From Oscillospiraceae bacterium (lineage in GTDB: Bacteria; Bacillota; Clostridia; Oscillospirales; Oscillospiraceae): a stretch of 38,665 nt of DNA. The stretch covers positions 1-38,665 of the forward strand of contig JAFSET010000085.1 of NCBI GenBank assembly GCA_017435615.1. The letters run 5' to 3'. Both the position numbers and the translations under genes were made by a program. This document shows positions 8,082-17,537 of the stretch, in pieces (within the stretch, counting starts at the first letter, position 1; the number at the start of each line of letters is the position of its first letter). The notes beneath the pieces were generated by a model. The model was not told the origin of the DNA, ran no database searches, and worked only from the letters and a program-made list of their open reading frames with translations.

Positions 8082-9017
8082 TTAAAACTCGATCAGGTCC
8101 ATGGGGGCAATGGGACGGGCCATATCCTCGCTGACATAAATGGTGCCCTTTGTAAGCTGATAGATGGAGGCAGGCACCTCTTTGCACACCGGTCCGTAAA
8201 GCTGCAGACGGGAGATCATACGCTCCCAGGAGCTGTAGCCGCCGCAGAAGCCCAGGTCGTGACGCTCCAGGTGATCCCGGGCGTGCATCACGTCACGGGG
8301 ACCGATGGAAACGGAGTAGCAGGGTGTGTGGTACACATCACCGGAGCCGTAGCCCATGGAGTTTTGGATAATGGTCAGCCGGTGGTTGTCCACAAAGCCT
8401 GCAGGCAGGGTCAAAAACTCTTCCAGGGTGTCAGCCTTGAATTTCTTGGTTGCCGGGTCGATAAAGGCAGTATGGCCCACCCAGCCGGTAGCGGAAATGA
8501 TCAGGTCCGCACCGCCGTTACCGGTCTCGTCGATCAAATCGGAATAATGGCCGATGTTTTCGTTGGTATAGTAATGCATCTGAGCCAGCGGAGGACGCAG
8601 ATCCTCACGGAATTGCAGATAGAACTCCTCCAGGAACCGGCCACCCAGGGACGGACCGTAGCTGATGGGGGCCACATTGCCGTCCTCGTCGGCCCACTCA
8701 TCCATACAAAACGCGTGGATGTTCCGGCCGCTGATGTTAAAGCGGTTACACATCTGCACAGCGGCAGTATAAATGTTTCTCCAGGAGTTGGGGAACACGA
8801 TTACGGTCTTTTTATCCTCCACATCGGAGCGGCGGATCCAGTTGAACAGCTCGGCGGTAACGGCGCTGCTGGGATGGGGTACCACCCGAACGCTGTAGCC
8901 GTTTTCGTTGGTGATCTCCATTTCCTCCCGGCGCATATTCCGGCAGTACTCCAAAACCTTTTGATCCTGGGTAGGAAGCCAGGCAGAGGGCGCAAAATCA
9001 AATACACTTCTATTCAT
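8082..9017 (-). CDS. NagB/glucosamine-6-phosphate isomerase-like protein, second paralogue
   Basis: This 311-residue protein has the NagB/RpiA fold of glucosamine-6-phosphate deaminases and 6-phosphogluconolactonases. CMDEWADEDG (about 104-113) corresponds to the MDEY strand-loop of NagB, and SATGWVGHTAFIDP (about 175-188) to the GxGxDGHxAFNEP signature. The catalytic-base Asp of that signature (Asp141 in E. coli NagB) is Val180 here, while the neighbouring His (182) and the GH-AF frame are kept. The start is translationally coupled to the upstream paralogue: TAATG overlap at 9017 with AGGAGGAGGG in the end of that gene. The substrate is unknown; classical deaminase chemistry is doubtful without the Asp. 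Confidence 0.8.
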   Translation of the reverse strand: MNRSVFDFAPSAWLPTQDQKVLEYCRNMRREEMEITNENGYSVRVVPHPSSAVTAELFNWIRRSDVEDKKTVIVFPNSWRNIYTAAVQMCNRFNISGRNIHAFCMDEWADEDGNVAPISYGPSLGGRFLEEFYLQFREDLRPPLAQMHYYTNENIGHYSDLIDETGNGGADLIISATGWVGHTAFIDPATKKFKADTLEEFLTLPAGFVDNHRLTIIQNSMGYGSGDVYHTPCYSVSIGPRDVMHARDHLERHDLGFCGGYSSWERMISRLQLYGPVCKEVPASIYQLTKGTIYVSEDMARPIAPMDLIEF

Positions 9018-10003
9018 TATTTTCCCTCCTCCTGTTTTCTGATCGCGTCAATTCTTGCTGCAAGGGCATCTTCGTCGCCATGATAGCTGCCACAGGTGGC
9101 TACTTCCTCGGAAACATAGCACACGCCGGACATCAGGCGCATCATAGAGCCGATATTATTGGGGCCGATGGGCGCAAACAGGCTCAGCTGCAGGCCCGGC
9201 TTCTGCTGCACGGCAGATCCGCCGCAGGCGGCCAGGAACTGCAAATGAACACGGTCCTTTGCCTGGGCAATATCCCGGGGACCGATGGTGACTGCACAGG
9301 GAGGCACATTGCCGATATCACCGGAGCAGCCAAACATACCTCTCAGGGAGTCCATGGCAATGGTCTCGGGCATGGGAGTAACATAGCGGCTGCCCATCTG
9401 CATCAATTGCTCCATGGTGTCTGCCGGGAAGGTTTCTGCATCAATGGCACCAATGCCGCCGCAACGGGACATGGTGGTATAAACCACATCAGCACCGCCT
9501 TCTGCGGCGATCATATCGGAATAGCTTTCAATATTGCTGTCTGTCCAGAAGTGGATCTGCTCCATAGGCATCCGCAGAGCGCCGTCCAGCCGATTATAGA
9601 AATAGCGCATAAAGTGACCGCTGCGGCTGTAGGGACTGTTCCAGGGGGCAACCTGTCCTTTTTCGTTGGCATACTCGTACAGGAAAAATACATGGACATT
9701 CCGGCAGCTTACACGGTACTTGTTCAGCACCTCCGCCAGGGAAATAAACACTGCGTTTTCCGGGCTGGGCAGGATCATAACCAGCTTTTGATCGTTGTCA
9801 TCCGAAAACTTGATGCGATAGAACAGGTCCGTGGTGAAATAGTTATGTACATCCCACACCACCTGAACGTCAAAGTCCGGATGCTCGTACACCTTGCCCT
9901 GATGGGCCTTAATGTCTGTCAGCATTGCCCGATCCAAGTCCTCCTGGGCAAACTTAGGCAGCCAGGGGGCCGGAGCAAAGGTAAATTTGGAAATAAATGC
10001 CAT
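9017..10003 (-). CDS. NagB-fold paralogue with degenerate active site, first gene of operon
   Basis: The 328-residue protein is a full-length relative of the gene that follows it. They share the FAPxxWLP start, RNVHVFFLYEYANEKG (matching NIHAFCMDEWADEDG), the SDMI/SDLI helix, SIGPRD/TIGPRD, and CYVSEE/IYVSED near the end. Its active-site strand reads TMSRCGGIGAIDAE, so both the Asp and the His of the NagB signature are gone, and MDEY has become LYEY. It therefore looks like a non-catalytic or re-purposed subunit, perhaps partnering the downstream paralogue. ATG 10003 has AGGAGG 6 nt upstream; in-frame codons further upstream lack a site. A promoter lies at 10032-10059. Confidence 0.78.
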   Translation of the reverse strand: MAFISKFTFAPAPWLPKFAQEDLDRAMLTDIKAHQGKVYEHPDFDVQVVWDVHNYFTTDLFYRIKFSDDNDQKLVMILPSPENAVFISLAEVLNKYRVSCRNVHVFFLYEYANEKGQVAPWNSPYSRSGHFMRYFYNRLDGALRMPMEQIHFWTDSNIESYSDMIAAEGGADVVYTTMSRCGGIGAIDAETFPADTMEQLMQMGSRYVTPMPETIAMDSLRGMFGCSGDIGNVPPCAVTIGPRDIAQAKDRVHLQFLAACGGSAVQQKPGLQLSLFAPIGPNNIGSMMRLMSGVCYVSEEVATCGSYHGDEDALAARIDAIRKQEEGK

Positions 10004-10031
10004 ACTGCACCTCCTATTTAATCTCGGTTTC

Positions 10032-10059
10032 ATTATAAAGCTTTTCCCTTCCAATGCAA
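10032..10059 (-). promoter_or_regulatory. Promoter for the NagB-like/amidohydrolase operon
   Basis: Minus strand TTGCAT (10054-10059), 16 bp, TATAAT (10032-10037), directly upstream of the ribosome binding site of the first gene. Confidence 0.6.
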
Positions 10060-10215
10060 TAGATAATCGTTTTTTCTTCTTATACTTTTGTACTATCCTC
10101 ATACAGAAAGTGTCCAAAATTATATTTCCTGTCGACATTTTTTTCTTGTATCCCATGTGAAAAACAAGTAAAGTATTGTCGGCGGTCATTTTTCCCCAAA
10201 TGCGACAAGCCGCCA

Positions 10216-10251
10216 AAAGCCGCCGCTGTGTTCCCCCACAGCGGCGGCTTT
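10216..10251. terminator. Symmetric GC-rich terminator-like hairpin
   Basis: A 15-bp perfect stem, AAAGCCGCCGCTGTG / CACAGCGGCGGCTTT, has a 6-nt loop. Flanking A and T runs let it work on either strand. For minus transcription it would end the hslO transcript before the NagB-like operon promoter. Confidence 0.6.
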
Positions 10252-10285
10252 ATGATCTAATCCCAGAGCTATATCAACTGTACAG

Positions 10286-10438
10286 CACCGTAGGGCAGGG
10301 GCTTGCTCCCACCGCCCGCCCAATATTTTGCAGGCAAAATATTGGGATTTTCACAAAAAAATCATAGGCAATCGTCTTGCGACGATGTGATTTTGTTTGC
10401 AAAATCACCGGGCGGCGAAACGCCGCCCCAACGAGTAG
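10286..10438. repeat. Cluster of short hairpins (REP-like array), no gene
   Basis: Adjacent small inverted repeats occur in series. GGGGCTTGCTCCC lies around 10297-10309. CCCAATATTTTG/CAAAATATTGGG with a 4-nt loop is at 10319-10346. ATCGTC/GACGAT flanks TTGC near 10371-10386. GTGATTTTG/CAAAATCAC flanks TTTG near 10387-10408. GGGCGGCG/CGCCGCCC flanks AAA near 10411-10429. The CCGCCCG near the start can also pair with CGGGCGG near the end, enclosing the whole set. The first unit recurs at 29119-29145. Confidence 0.6.
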
Positions 10439-10465
10439 AACAAAAACGGGGGGGATCAATATAGA

Positions 10466-11344
10466 TTACGCCTTTTCGATCAGGGTGCGGATATCCTCCG
10501 GGGTATATTCGTACACCGTGTCGCAGAACTGGCACTCCACCGGGAAGGTCTTCCCCTCCTCCATGATCTCCGTCAGTTCTTTTTTGCCCAGGCTGATCAA
10601 GGCTCCGGAGACCCGTTCCCGGCTGCAATAGCATTTATAAGAAATCTCCGTCTTTTCCATAAAGACGATACCCAAATCACCGCAGACCTGTCCCAAAATA
10701 TCCTCCGGGGTCAGGCCCTGCTCCAGCATTGCGGTGACGGCACCGGCACGCTGAATTCCCTGCTCCAGCTTGTCGATGGTCTCCTCCGGCGCACCGGGCA
10801 GCAATTGCAGCAAATAGCCGCCTGCCACCTTAACCGAACAGTCCCGGTCCACCAGCACGCCCAGGGCGCAGGCGGTAGGGGTCTGCTCACTTTGGGCAAA
10901 ATAGGCCGTCACATCGTCACCGATCTCGCCGGACACCAGCTCCACAGAGCCCACGTAAGGCTCCTTCATCTGCAGGTCCCGGATCACAGTCAGGGTGCCG
11001 TCTGTGCCCACTGTGGCACCCACATCCAGCTTGCCGGGGTATTTCTCCACCAAGGGTACATTGGGCTCATACACATAACCCCGGACATTGCCCACCGGAT
11101 CGGAAACGCACACAATGCTGCCGATAGGGCCGCCGCCCTTGATCTGCAGCGTCATAGAGCCGTTATCCACCTTCTGCATATTGCCCATCATGGAGGCTGC
11201 CGTCAATGCCCGTCCAAAGGCCGCAGTGGCATTGGGGGTTGTTTTATGAATGGATGCGCCACGGCGCACGGTTTGAGTGGAGTCAATGGCAACGGCCTTG
11301 ACAAAGCCGTCCATGCTCATACCACGCACAAGATAATCACTCAT
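10466..11344 (-). CDS. hslO: Redox-regulated molecular chaperone Hsp33
   Basis: The 292-residue length is normal for Hsp33, a cytoplasmic holdase switched on by oxidation and unfolding. The N-terminal domain starts DYLVRGMSMDGFVKAVAID and contains LTLQIKG-like and GPIGSIVCVSD segments. The C-terminal zinc/redox switch has KCYCSRERV (C-x-C) and ECQFCDTVY (C-x-x-C), the four Zn-binding cysteines. The ATG overlaps the stop of the upstream methyltransferase by 4 bp (ATGA), so translation is probably coupled. Confidence 0.96.
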   Translation of the reverse strand: MSDYLVRGMSMDGFVKAVAIDSTQTVRRGASIHKTTPNATAAFGRALTAASMMGNMQKVDNGSMTLQIKGGGPIGSIVCVSDPVGNVRGYVYEPNVPLVEKYPGKLDVGATVGTDGTLTVIRDLQMKEPYVGSVELVSGEIGDDVTAYFAQSEQTPTACALGVLVDRDCSVKVAGGYLLQLLPGAPEETIDKLEQGIQRAGAVTAMLEQGLTPEDILGQVCGDLGIVFMEKTEISYKCYCSRERVSGALISLGKKELTEIMEEGKTFPVECQFCDTVYEYTPEDIRTLIEKA

Positions 11345-12090
11345 TTGATTTTTCCCTTCCTTGCTTTCAAATAGATCCTTTGTTCTCCGTCCCGGGGCTT
11401 TTCCAGCACCCGGTCACCAAATACTTCTATGGATGTAAAACCGGCTTCTTTCAGCCAAAGCGTCAGCATTTCGGCACTGTAGGCATATTCCTGATGCTCC
11501 TCAAAACTACGGACCCAAACATCGCCGTTGCGCTGAAACAGGTCCATGCCGTAGGACAGGATATTACTTGCTTCATCAAAATCCCCACGCCACACGCAGA
11601 AGGTATCCTCATTTTCATCCAGGAACACCTGTCCATCCATGGCCCGGAGCTTTTCGGGGGTATTCACATCGAAAATGAAGCAGCCGCCGGGATTTAGGGC
11701 CTTGTATATCCGGAAAATGGCCTGACGGCACTCATCCGGATCTGTGATGTAATCCAGTCCGTCTAAGGCACTGACCGCCAGATCAACGCCCCGGGGCAGA
11801 TGCAGCCGCTGCAACGGCTGACAGACAAAGGTGGGGCGGTTTTGCATGTTCTGCGCCTTTTGGGCCGCAACGCAAAGCATATCCTCGGAAATGTCCACCC
11901 CTGTGACCCGCAGTCCCCTTTGTGCCAAACGGATGGCCACAGAGCCGGTGCCGCAGGCCAGGTCCGCTGCGGTACGGGGCTTTAACCCTTCCCTGTCCAA
12001 AAGCTGCATATAAAAGCCTACCACCGCATCATAATCCACGTCCAGGGTCAGGCTGTCATAGCTTTGCGCCAACGCGAAATAGGAATTCAT
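11341..12090 (-). CDS. Class I SAM-dependent methyltransferase
   Basis: The 249-residue methyltransferase has a Rossmann core. Motif I is ADLACGTGSVAIRLAQRG (about 43-60), followed by the acidic loop VTGVDISEDML, then LAVSALDGLDYI and LNPGGCFIFDVN as motifs II and III. It starts MNSYFALAQSYDSL, typical of YqeM-like small-molecule or tRNA-type methyltransferases of Firmicutes; the substrate is not identifiable. ATG 12090 has GGAGG 6 nt upstream. It sits just after the ftsZ terminator and overlaps hslO by 4 bp. Confidence 0.9.
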   Translation of the reverse strand: MNSYFALAQSYDSLTLDVDYDAVVGFYMQLLDREGLKPRTAADLACGTGSVAIRLAQRGLRVTGVDISEDMLCVAAQKAQNMQNRPTFVCQPLQRLHLPRGVDLAVSALDGLDYITDPDECRQAIFRIYKALNPGGCFIFDVNTPEKLRAMDGQVFLDENEDTFCVWRGDFDEASNILSYGMDLFQRNGDVWVRSFEEHQEYAYSAEMLTLWLKEAGFTSIEVFGDRVLEKPRDGEQRIYLKARKGKIK

Positions 12091-12107
12091 GGCATCCTCC
12101 GAAAAAT

Positions 12108-12141
12108 GAAATAAATTCAGGGAGTGTTTTGCAACACTCCC
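12108..12141 (-). terminator. Rho-independent terminator after ftsZ
   Basis: On the minus strand GGGAGTGTT / AACACTCCC (12120-12141, 4-nt loop) is followed by TGAATTTATTT. It lies between the ftsZ stop and the methyltransferase start. Confidence 0.7.
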
Positions 12142-12154
12142 CGGATTTTACAAA

Positions 12155-13201
<1,047 letters not shown>

Positions 13202-13269
13202 GCAATCCTCCTATGTATGCATTTACAGGTGGGTACGCCCACTCTGCCCTTTTACAGTATTTCTTGTAT

Positions 13270-13298
13270 ATTCTACCGCTAAAATGTGATTTGGTCAA
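13270..13298 (-). promoter_or_regulatory. Promoter for ftsZ
   Basis: Minus strand TTGACC (13293-13298), 17 bp, TAGAAT (13270-13275), within the 148-bp gap between ftsQ and ftsZ. The leader is about 60 nt. Confidence 0.65.
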
Positions 13299-13349
13299 TA
13301 GGCAATATTTGTTTTTCTCCAAAAATTTTGCATTTTTTTCGCGCAAGCA

Positions 13350-14219
13350 TCAGGAAAACGGCGTGTATCCCACCTCTGTGGGCCAAAAAGTGAAGCTTGC
13401 ATCCAGTGTTCCGGCGTCATAGGTGTCCATTTGGTCCACTGCCTGCTTCAGGGCATCGACCTTGCGATAGAGGTCTTTACTGTCACCCAGCAGCATTTGG
13501 AACCGGGTGCCGTACCACATTTGGATATCCTCCAGCTCGGTCACATCCAGGGAGGTGATCACACCCATCATGCCAACCTTTTCCATATTCTGCATAATCT
13601 GCAGCGCTGCCTGAAGACGCTCCCCGGCATACACGGTCACCGGGACTGTCTCTCCATCCTCGTCCGGCTCCTGCACCGGCTCATAGGCCGCCGCCTGGCT
13701 TCCCACCTCAGGGGCGGAAAGCTGAACGCCCAGGATCTTGGTATAATCCTCCGCGGAAGCGGCAGCGCACTGCTCAACGATCCGTCCGTCGGCGCTGATC
13801 AGCCACCACTCCCCGGCAGAATCCTCCACAGCATAAACAACTTCCAGCTCCGTCACCTGGATATGGACTGTATCCGGCAACTCTCTGCCGATACGCACAT
13901 CCCGGATATAAGGCAGCTTGGACATAATATTGTCACTGATCCGTCCTTTACTCAGGGTCAGCAAATTTTCTCCGTCAACGATCCCACTGGCCTCACGGAC
14001 CGCCCAGGGATCATATTTGACAGTGCCGGAAACGGTGATCTTCTCCTGGTCCACCTTGAAAAAGATGGACATACCGAACACCAATGCCAGCACCACCGCC
14101 GCCACCGTTGCCAGCCGCAGCAAAAAACGGTTGCGGTGAAACGGCTTGGGCTGGGTATAGACTGCGTCCTTTTGGCTTTTGGGACGTTGTCTTGTATTTT
14201 TTCTTTCTTTTGTTTTCAT
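13350..14219 (-). CDS. ftsQ: Cell division protein FtsQ/DivIB
   Basis: This bitopic division protein bridges FtsL/DivIC and the septal synthase. The 289 residues give a basic cytoplasmic tail (1-32), one membrane helix (LLRLATVAAVVLALVFGMSI, about 33-52), then a POTRA domain starting KITVSGTVKYDPWAVREASG and a beta domain. The start follows the murG stop by 3 nt with AAAGGA upstream. It is the last gene of the main dcw transcript before the separate ftsZ promoter. Sequence conservation in this family is low, but position and domain order make the call firm. Confidence 0.92.
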   Translation of the reverse strand: MKTKERKNTRQRPKSQKDAVYTQPKPFHRNRFLLRLATVAAVVLALVFGMSIFFKVDQEKITVSGTVKYDPWAVREASGIVDGENLLTLSKGRISDNIMSKLPYIRDVRIGRELPDTVHIQVTELEVVYAVEDSAGEWWLISADGRIVEQCAAASAEDYTKILGVQLSAPEVGSQAAAYEPVQEPDEDGETVPVTVYAGERLQAALQIMQNMEKVGMMGVITSLDVTELEDIQMWYGTRFQMLLGDSKDLYRKVDALKQAVDQMDTYDAGTLDASFTFWPTEVGYTPFS

Positions 14220-14222
14220 AAA

Positions 14223-15347
14223 CTATCCTTTCGCCAGTGCCTGCATAATGGCACATACCCGTTCTGCCGAGTCCGGCACCACCATAGAGTGCAGCGCCTT
14301 CTGCATTTGCTCGCAGCGTTCTTTGTCGGAAGTGATGCTCATGACCTGGTCAAACAGCTCCTGAGCATTGCAGTCCTTTTCCAGGACCACCACTGCACCG
14401 CCGCTTTTTTCCAGCGCCCGGGCATTTTTTTCCTGATGATTGTCCGTCACATTGGGGGACGGAATTAAGATGCAGGGTGTTCCTGAGGCAGCGATCTCGT
14501 TGCAGGTGGATGCGCCGGCACGGCTGATCACCACATCCGCCGCCGCCATCACGGTGGGCATATTGTAAATATACTCCTGCATGGTAATAGCAGTTGCCTT
14601 CTCCAAATCCACACCCTTATCCTTCACAAGCTGAGGCATCCAGGGCCATCCGTAGGAGCCTACAGCGTGGATATGCTGAAAGGGAAAACCTGCCTGCTGC
14701 TCCAGCCGGAACAGCTCTGCCATGGCTTCATTCATAGCTTTAGCTCCCTGAGAGCCGAAGGTGGACACGATCACAGGCCGTTCGTCCAGAGAAAGCTCCT
14801 GACGGGCCTTTTGCTTTTCCGTGAAAATAAACTCCCGGCGGACGGGCATGCCAACCACCTCCACTTTGGAGGCATTTTTATAGTGCCGGATGCTTTCCGG
14901 GAAGCACACCATCACCCGGTCCACAAAGCCTGCGGCCATTTTGGTGGTCATGCCGGGCATAGCATTGGATTCGTGGACACAGGTGGGAATTCCCATCAGG
15001 TGACCGGCAAGCAGTGCCTGAAAGCTGGCATAGCCGCCGGTGCCTACGATCACGTCCGGCTTAAATTCCTTAAATATCTTCTTGCATTTGGCAACGCCCC
15101 GAACCGTGGCGCACACCGCTTTGATATTGCCCTTGAAGGCCTTGAAGCTTTTGCTGCGCCAAATGCCGTAGGCCGGTACGCAGATCAGCTTGTAGCCTGC
15201 CTTGGGCACCAGCTCCTGCTCCAGCTCATCTCCGCCGCCGATAAATAAAATTTGGCTGTCGGGATGGCGTTCTTTCCATATATTCGCTACGGCGATGGCC
15301 GGATTGATATGTCCGCCGGTTCCGCCGCAGGTAAATACCACATTCAT
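14223..15347 (-). CDS. murG: UDP-GlcNAc:lipid I N-acetylglucosaminyltransferase MurG
   Basis: MurG adds GlcNAc to lipid I to make lipid II at the inner face of the membrane. The 374-residue GT-B enzyme has the G-loop FTCGGTGGHINPAIA (5-19), IVGTGGYASFQALLAG, HESNAMPG, and the donor-site segment ISRAGASTCNEIAASGTPC. Its ATG overlaps the ftsW stop by 4 bp (ATGA), so expression of the two is coupled. Confidence 0.98.
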   Translation of the reverse strand: MNVVFTCGGTGGHINPAIAVANIWKERHPDSQILFIGGGDELEQELVPKAGYKLICVPAYGIWRSKSFKAFKGNIKAVCATVRGVAKCKKIFKEFKPDVIVGTGGYASFQALLAGHLMGIPTCVHESNAMPGMTTKMAAGFVDRVMVCFPESIRHYKNASKVEVVGMPVRREFIFTEKQKARQELSLDERPVIVSTFGSQGAKAMNEAMAELFRLEQQAGFPFQHIHAVGSYGWPWMPQLVKDKGVDLEKATAITMQEYIYNMPTVMAAADVVISRAGASTCNEIAASGTPCILIPSPNVTDNHQEKNARALEKSGGAVVVLEKDCNAQELFDQVMSITSDKERCEQMQKALHSMVVPDSAERVCAIMQALAKG

Positions 15348-16513
15348 AGGAACTCCTCCTGTTTTGCTGCCCGGTTTCGGTAACGGGAGATGCTTAATAG
15401 GATCCCCATCTCCCCCAAATTGACCGCCAGTGCCGTGCCGCCGTAAGAGAAAAACGGCAGTGCCACACCGGTGGAGGGCAATAAATTGGTCACCACGCCC
15501 ATGTTCAGAATGGTCTGCACAGCAATTTGGGTGATCAGACCTGCTGCTAGAACGGTGGAAAACCGGTCCCTGGCTCTCAGGGCGATCCAGTAGCCACGCA
15601 GGATCAGGGCGCCGAACAGCGCAATGATCAACAGCGCCCCCACTAAGCCCAATTCTTCACAAACCACCGCAAAGATATAGTCATTATACTGAAAGGGCAG
15701 ATACATATACTTCTGCTTGCTTTTGCCAAAGCCCAGACCGAACAGTCCGCCGGAGCCGATAGCATACAGCGATTGCAGGATCTGATAGCCGGTATTGCCC
15801 GGATCCTGCTCCGGGTGAAACCAGGCGGTGATCCGGTCACCGGCATAGCCCAACAGGCTCACATACACCACCACGAACACCACCGCCCCAGCGGCACCGG
15901 CCATCAGCCATTTGCCTCTGGTACCGGCCACGAACATCATCACCACCGCCACCATGCCCATCAGCATAATGGCAGAAAGATGCCGTTCCAGTGCCAGGGG
16001 TACCAAAATGCCCATCAGGGCCACGCCAAAGCCCAGCACGCCGTAGCGAAAGGTTTTGGCATCCTCTCCGAAGCCTCTTGTCAGCTTCGCAAACAGTAAA
16101 ATCAGGGTAAATTTTGCAATCTCTGAGGGCTGAAATTGCAGCCCTGCAATGTTGATCCACCGCTTGGCCCCGTTGACCGTCTGCCCAAACAGCAGCACTA
16201 GCAGCAGCAACACAATGCTGCCAAAATACAACGGCCAGGCCATTTTCAACCAAAATTCCGCCGGGACCCGGCTGATCAGCGCCATCGCCACCAGGCCGAT
16301 CACGGCGCATACCGCCTGCCGCTGCAAATAGCGTGTGGAGGATCGGTAGCCGGTGTCATAAAGGCTTTGGGCGCAGCTTGCAGAGTAGAGCATCGTCAGG
16401 CCCACCGCCAGCACCAGCAACAAGATCACAAGAAAAGGGATATCCACTGTTTCGCCTGCAAGCGTTCGCCTGCGGCGGTCCTCTTTGGCATACAGAGCTT
16501 TCCCTGCAGCCAT
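15344..16513 (-). CDS. ftsW: FtsW/SpoVE-type SEDS peptidoglycan glycosyltransferase
   Basis: This 389-residue polytopic membrane enzyme polymerises glycan strands at the septum together with its class B PBP. About ten membrane helices are visible. SEDS signatures include QTVNGAKRWINIAGLQFQPSEIAKF (about 112-136), GNTGYQILQSLYAIGSGGLFGLGFG and LPSTGVALPFFSYGG near the C-terminus. AAGGAG lies 6 nt before ATG 16513. Whether it serves division (FtsW) or sporulation (SpoVE) cannot be told from sequence. It directly follows mraY with no murD between them. Confidence 0.95.
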   Translation of the reverse strand: MAAGKALYAKEDRRRRTLAGETVDIPFLVILLLVLAVGLTMLYSASCAQSLYDTGYRSSTRYLQRQAVCAVIGLVAMALISRVPAEFWLKMAWPLYFGSIVLLLLVLLFGQTVNGAKRWINIAGLQFQPSEIAKFTLILLFAKLTRGFGEDAKTFRYGVLGFGVALMGILVPLALERHLSAIMLMGMVAVVMMFVAGTRGKWLMAGAAGAVVFVVVYVSLLGYAGDRITAWFHPEQDPGNTGYQILQSLYAIGSGGLFGLGFGKSKQKYMYLPFQYNDYIFAVVCEELGLVGALLIIALFGALILRGYWIALRARDRFSTVLAAGLITQIAVQTILNMGVVTNLLPSTGVALPFFSYGGTALAVNLGEMGILLSISRYRNRAAKQEEFL

Positions 16514-16529
16514 ATGGGGCTCCTTTCCC

Positions 16530-17522
16530 TTATTTGATGAAACAGCTCACGCCAAACCAGGCGATCAGGCACATCACGGCAGTGACGGCAGAGAAGACCA
16601 GTACGATCTTCTCTTCCTTCCAGCCGGACATCTCAAAATGATGATGGATGGGGGCCATCTTGAAGATCCGCTTGCCGTGGGTAGCCCGGAAATAGGCAAA
16701 CTGGATCAGATCGGAGAGCACCTCCACCATATAAATAAAGCCAACCAGCACCAAAATCACCGGCATATCCAGGGCAAAGGCCAGGGCGCAGACCACGCCG
16801 CCCAAAAACAGGGAGCCGGTATCCCCCATAAAGACCTTGGCAGGATGCCAGTTGTAGAACAGATACGCCACCAGTCCGCCAAACAGGCTTGCAGGCAGCA
16901 GCGCCAGGTCCAGCATCCCCTTAGCAATAGCTGTGGCAGCGAAAAAGACCATAACCGGCAGCGTCACCGTGGCGCACAGGCCGTCAACGCCGTCGGTCAG
17001 GTTGACCGCATTAACGGTACCCACCATCACGAACATAGCAAAGAAGATGTAAAGGATCGGATGGATCTCGAAGGGCTTCTCCACAAAGGGGATGTACAGA
17101 TTGCAAAGGCCGTTTTCATTGCAAAGCGTGCCGTTTTTATACAGCAAATACAGGTAGATCACGGAAACCACAAGCTGCAGCGCCATTTTCTGAAAAGCGG
17201 TCAGGCCCAGATCCCGTTTGAATTTGACCTTGAAGAAGTCATCCAAAAAGCCCACTAAGGCGAAGCACAGGGCAAAGCCCAGCACATAGAAAACCGTGTA
17301 GTCCTCAATGGTGATCAGGCTGACCAGCATGCAGATCAGCACAGCGCCGATGAACATCAGGCCGCCCATCAGGGGCGTACCGGCTTTGATGTTGTGCCAG
17401 GTTGGTCCGATCTCCCGGACAGACTGGCCGGCCTTCAGTGCCCGCAGCACAGGCAGCAAAATCAGTCCTAAAACGCCGGACAGGACTCCGCCGGCAATGG
17501 CTGTCAAAAGAATTCTTGTCAT
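16530..17522 (-). CDS. mraY: Phospho-N-acetylmuramoyl-pentapeptide transferase MraY
   Basis: MraY makes lipid I from UDP-MurNAc-pentapeptide and undecaprenyl phosphate in the membrane. The 330-residue protein has ten predicted helices. Family motifs include GTPLMGGLMFIG, the Asp pair in ALVGFLDDFFKV, NAVNLTDGVDGLCA, FNW-like FYNWHPAKVFMGDTGSLFLGG, and APIHHHFEMSGWKE. GGAGG lies 8 nt before ATG 17522, and the murF stop is 15 nt upstream. Confidence 0.98.
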   Translation of the reverse strand: MTRILLTAIAGGVLSGVLGLILLPVLRALKAGQSVREIGPTWHNIKAGTPLMGGLMFIGAVLICMLVSLITIEDYTVFYVLGFALCFALVGFLDDFFKVKFKRDLGLTAFQKMALQLVVSVIYLYLLYKNGTLCNENGLCNLYIPFVEKPFEIHPILYIFFAMFVMVGTVNAVNLTDGVDGLCATVTLPVMVFFAATAIAKGMLDLALLPASLFGGLVAYLFYNWHPAKVFMGDTGSLFLGGVVCALAFALDMPVILVLVGFIYMVEVLSDLIQFAYFRATHGKRIFKMAPIHHHFEMSGWKEEKIVLVFSAVTAVMCLIAWFGVSCFIK

Positions 17523-17537
17523 ATGTTCGTCCTCCGC

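Noticed and set aside
8259-10021. Plus-strand ORFs opposite the two NagB-like genes
   Set aside because: The minus-strand genes have ribosome binding sites, coupled starts and paralogous sequences; the plus frames have none.
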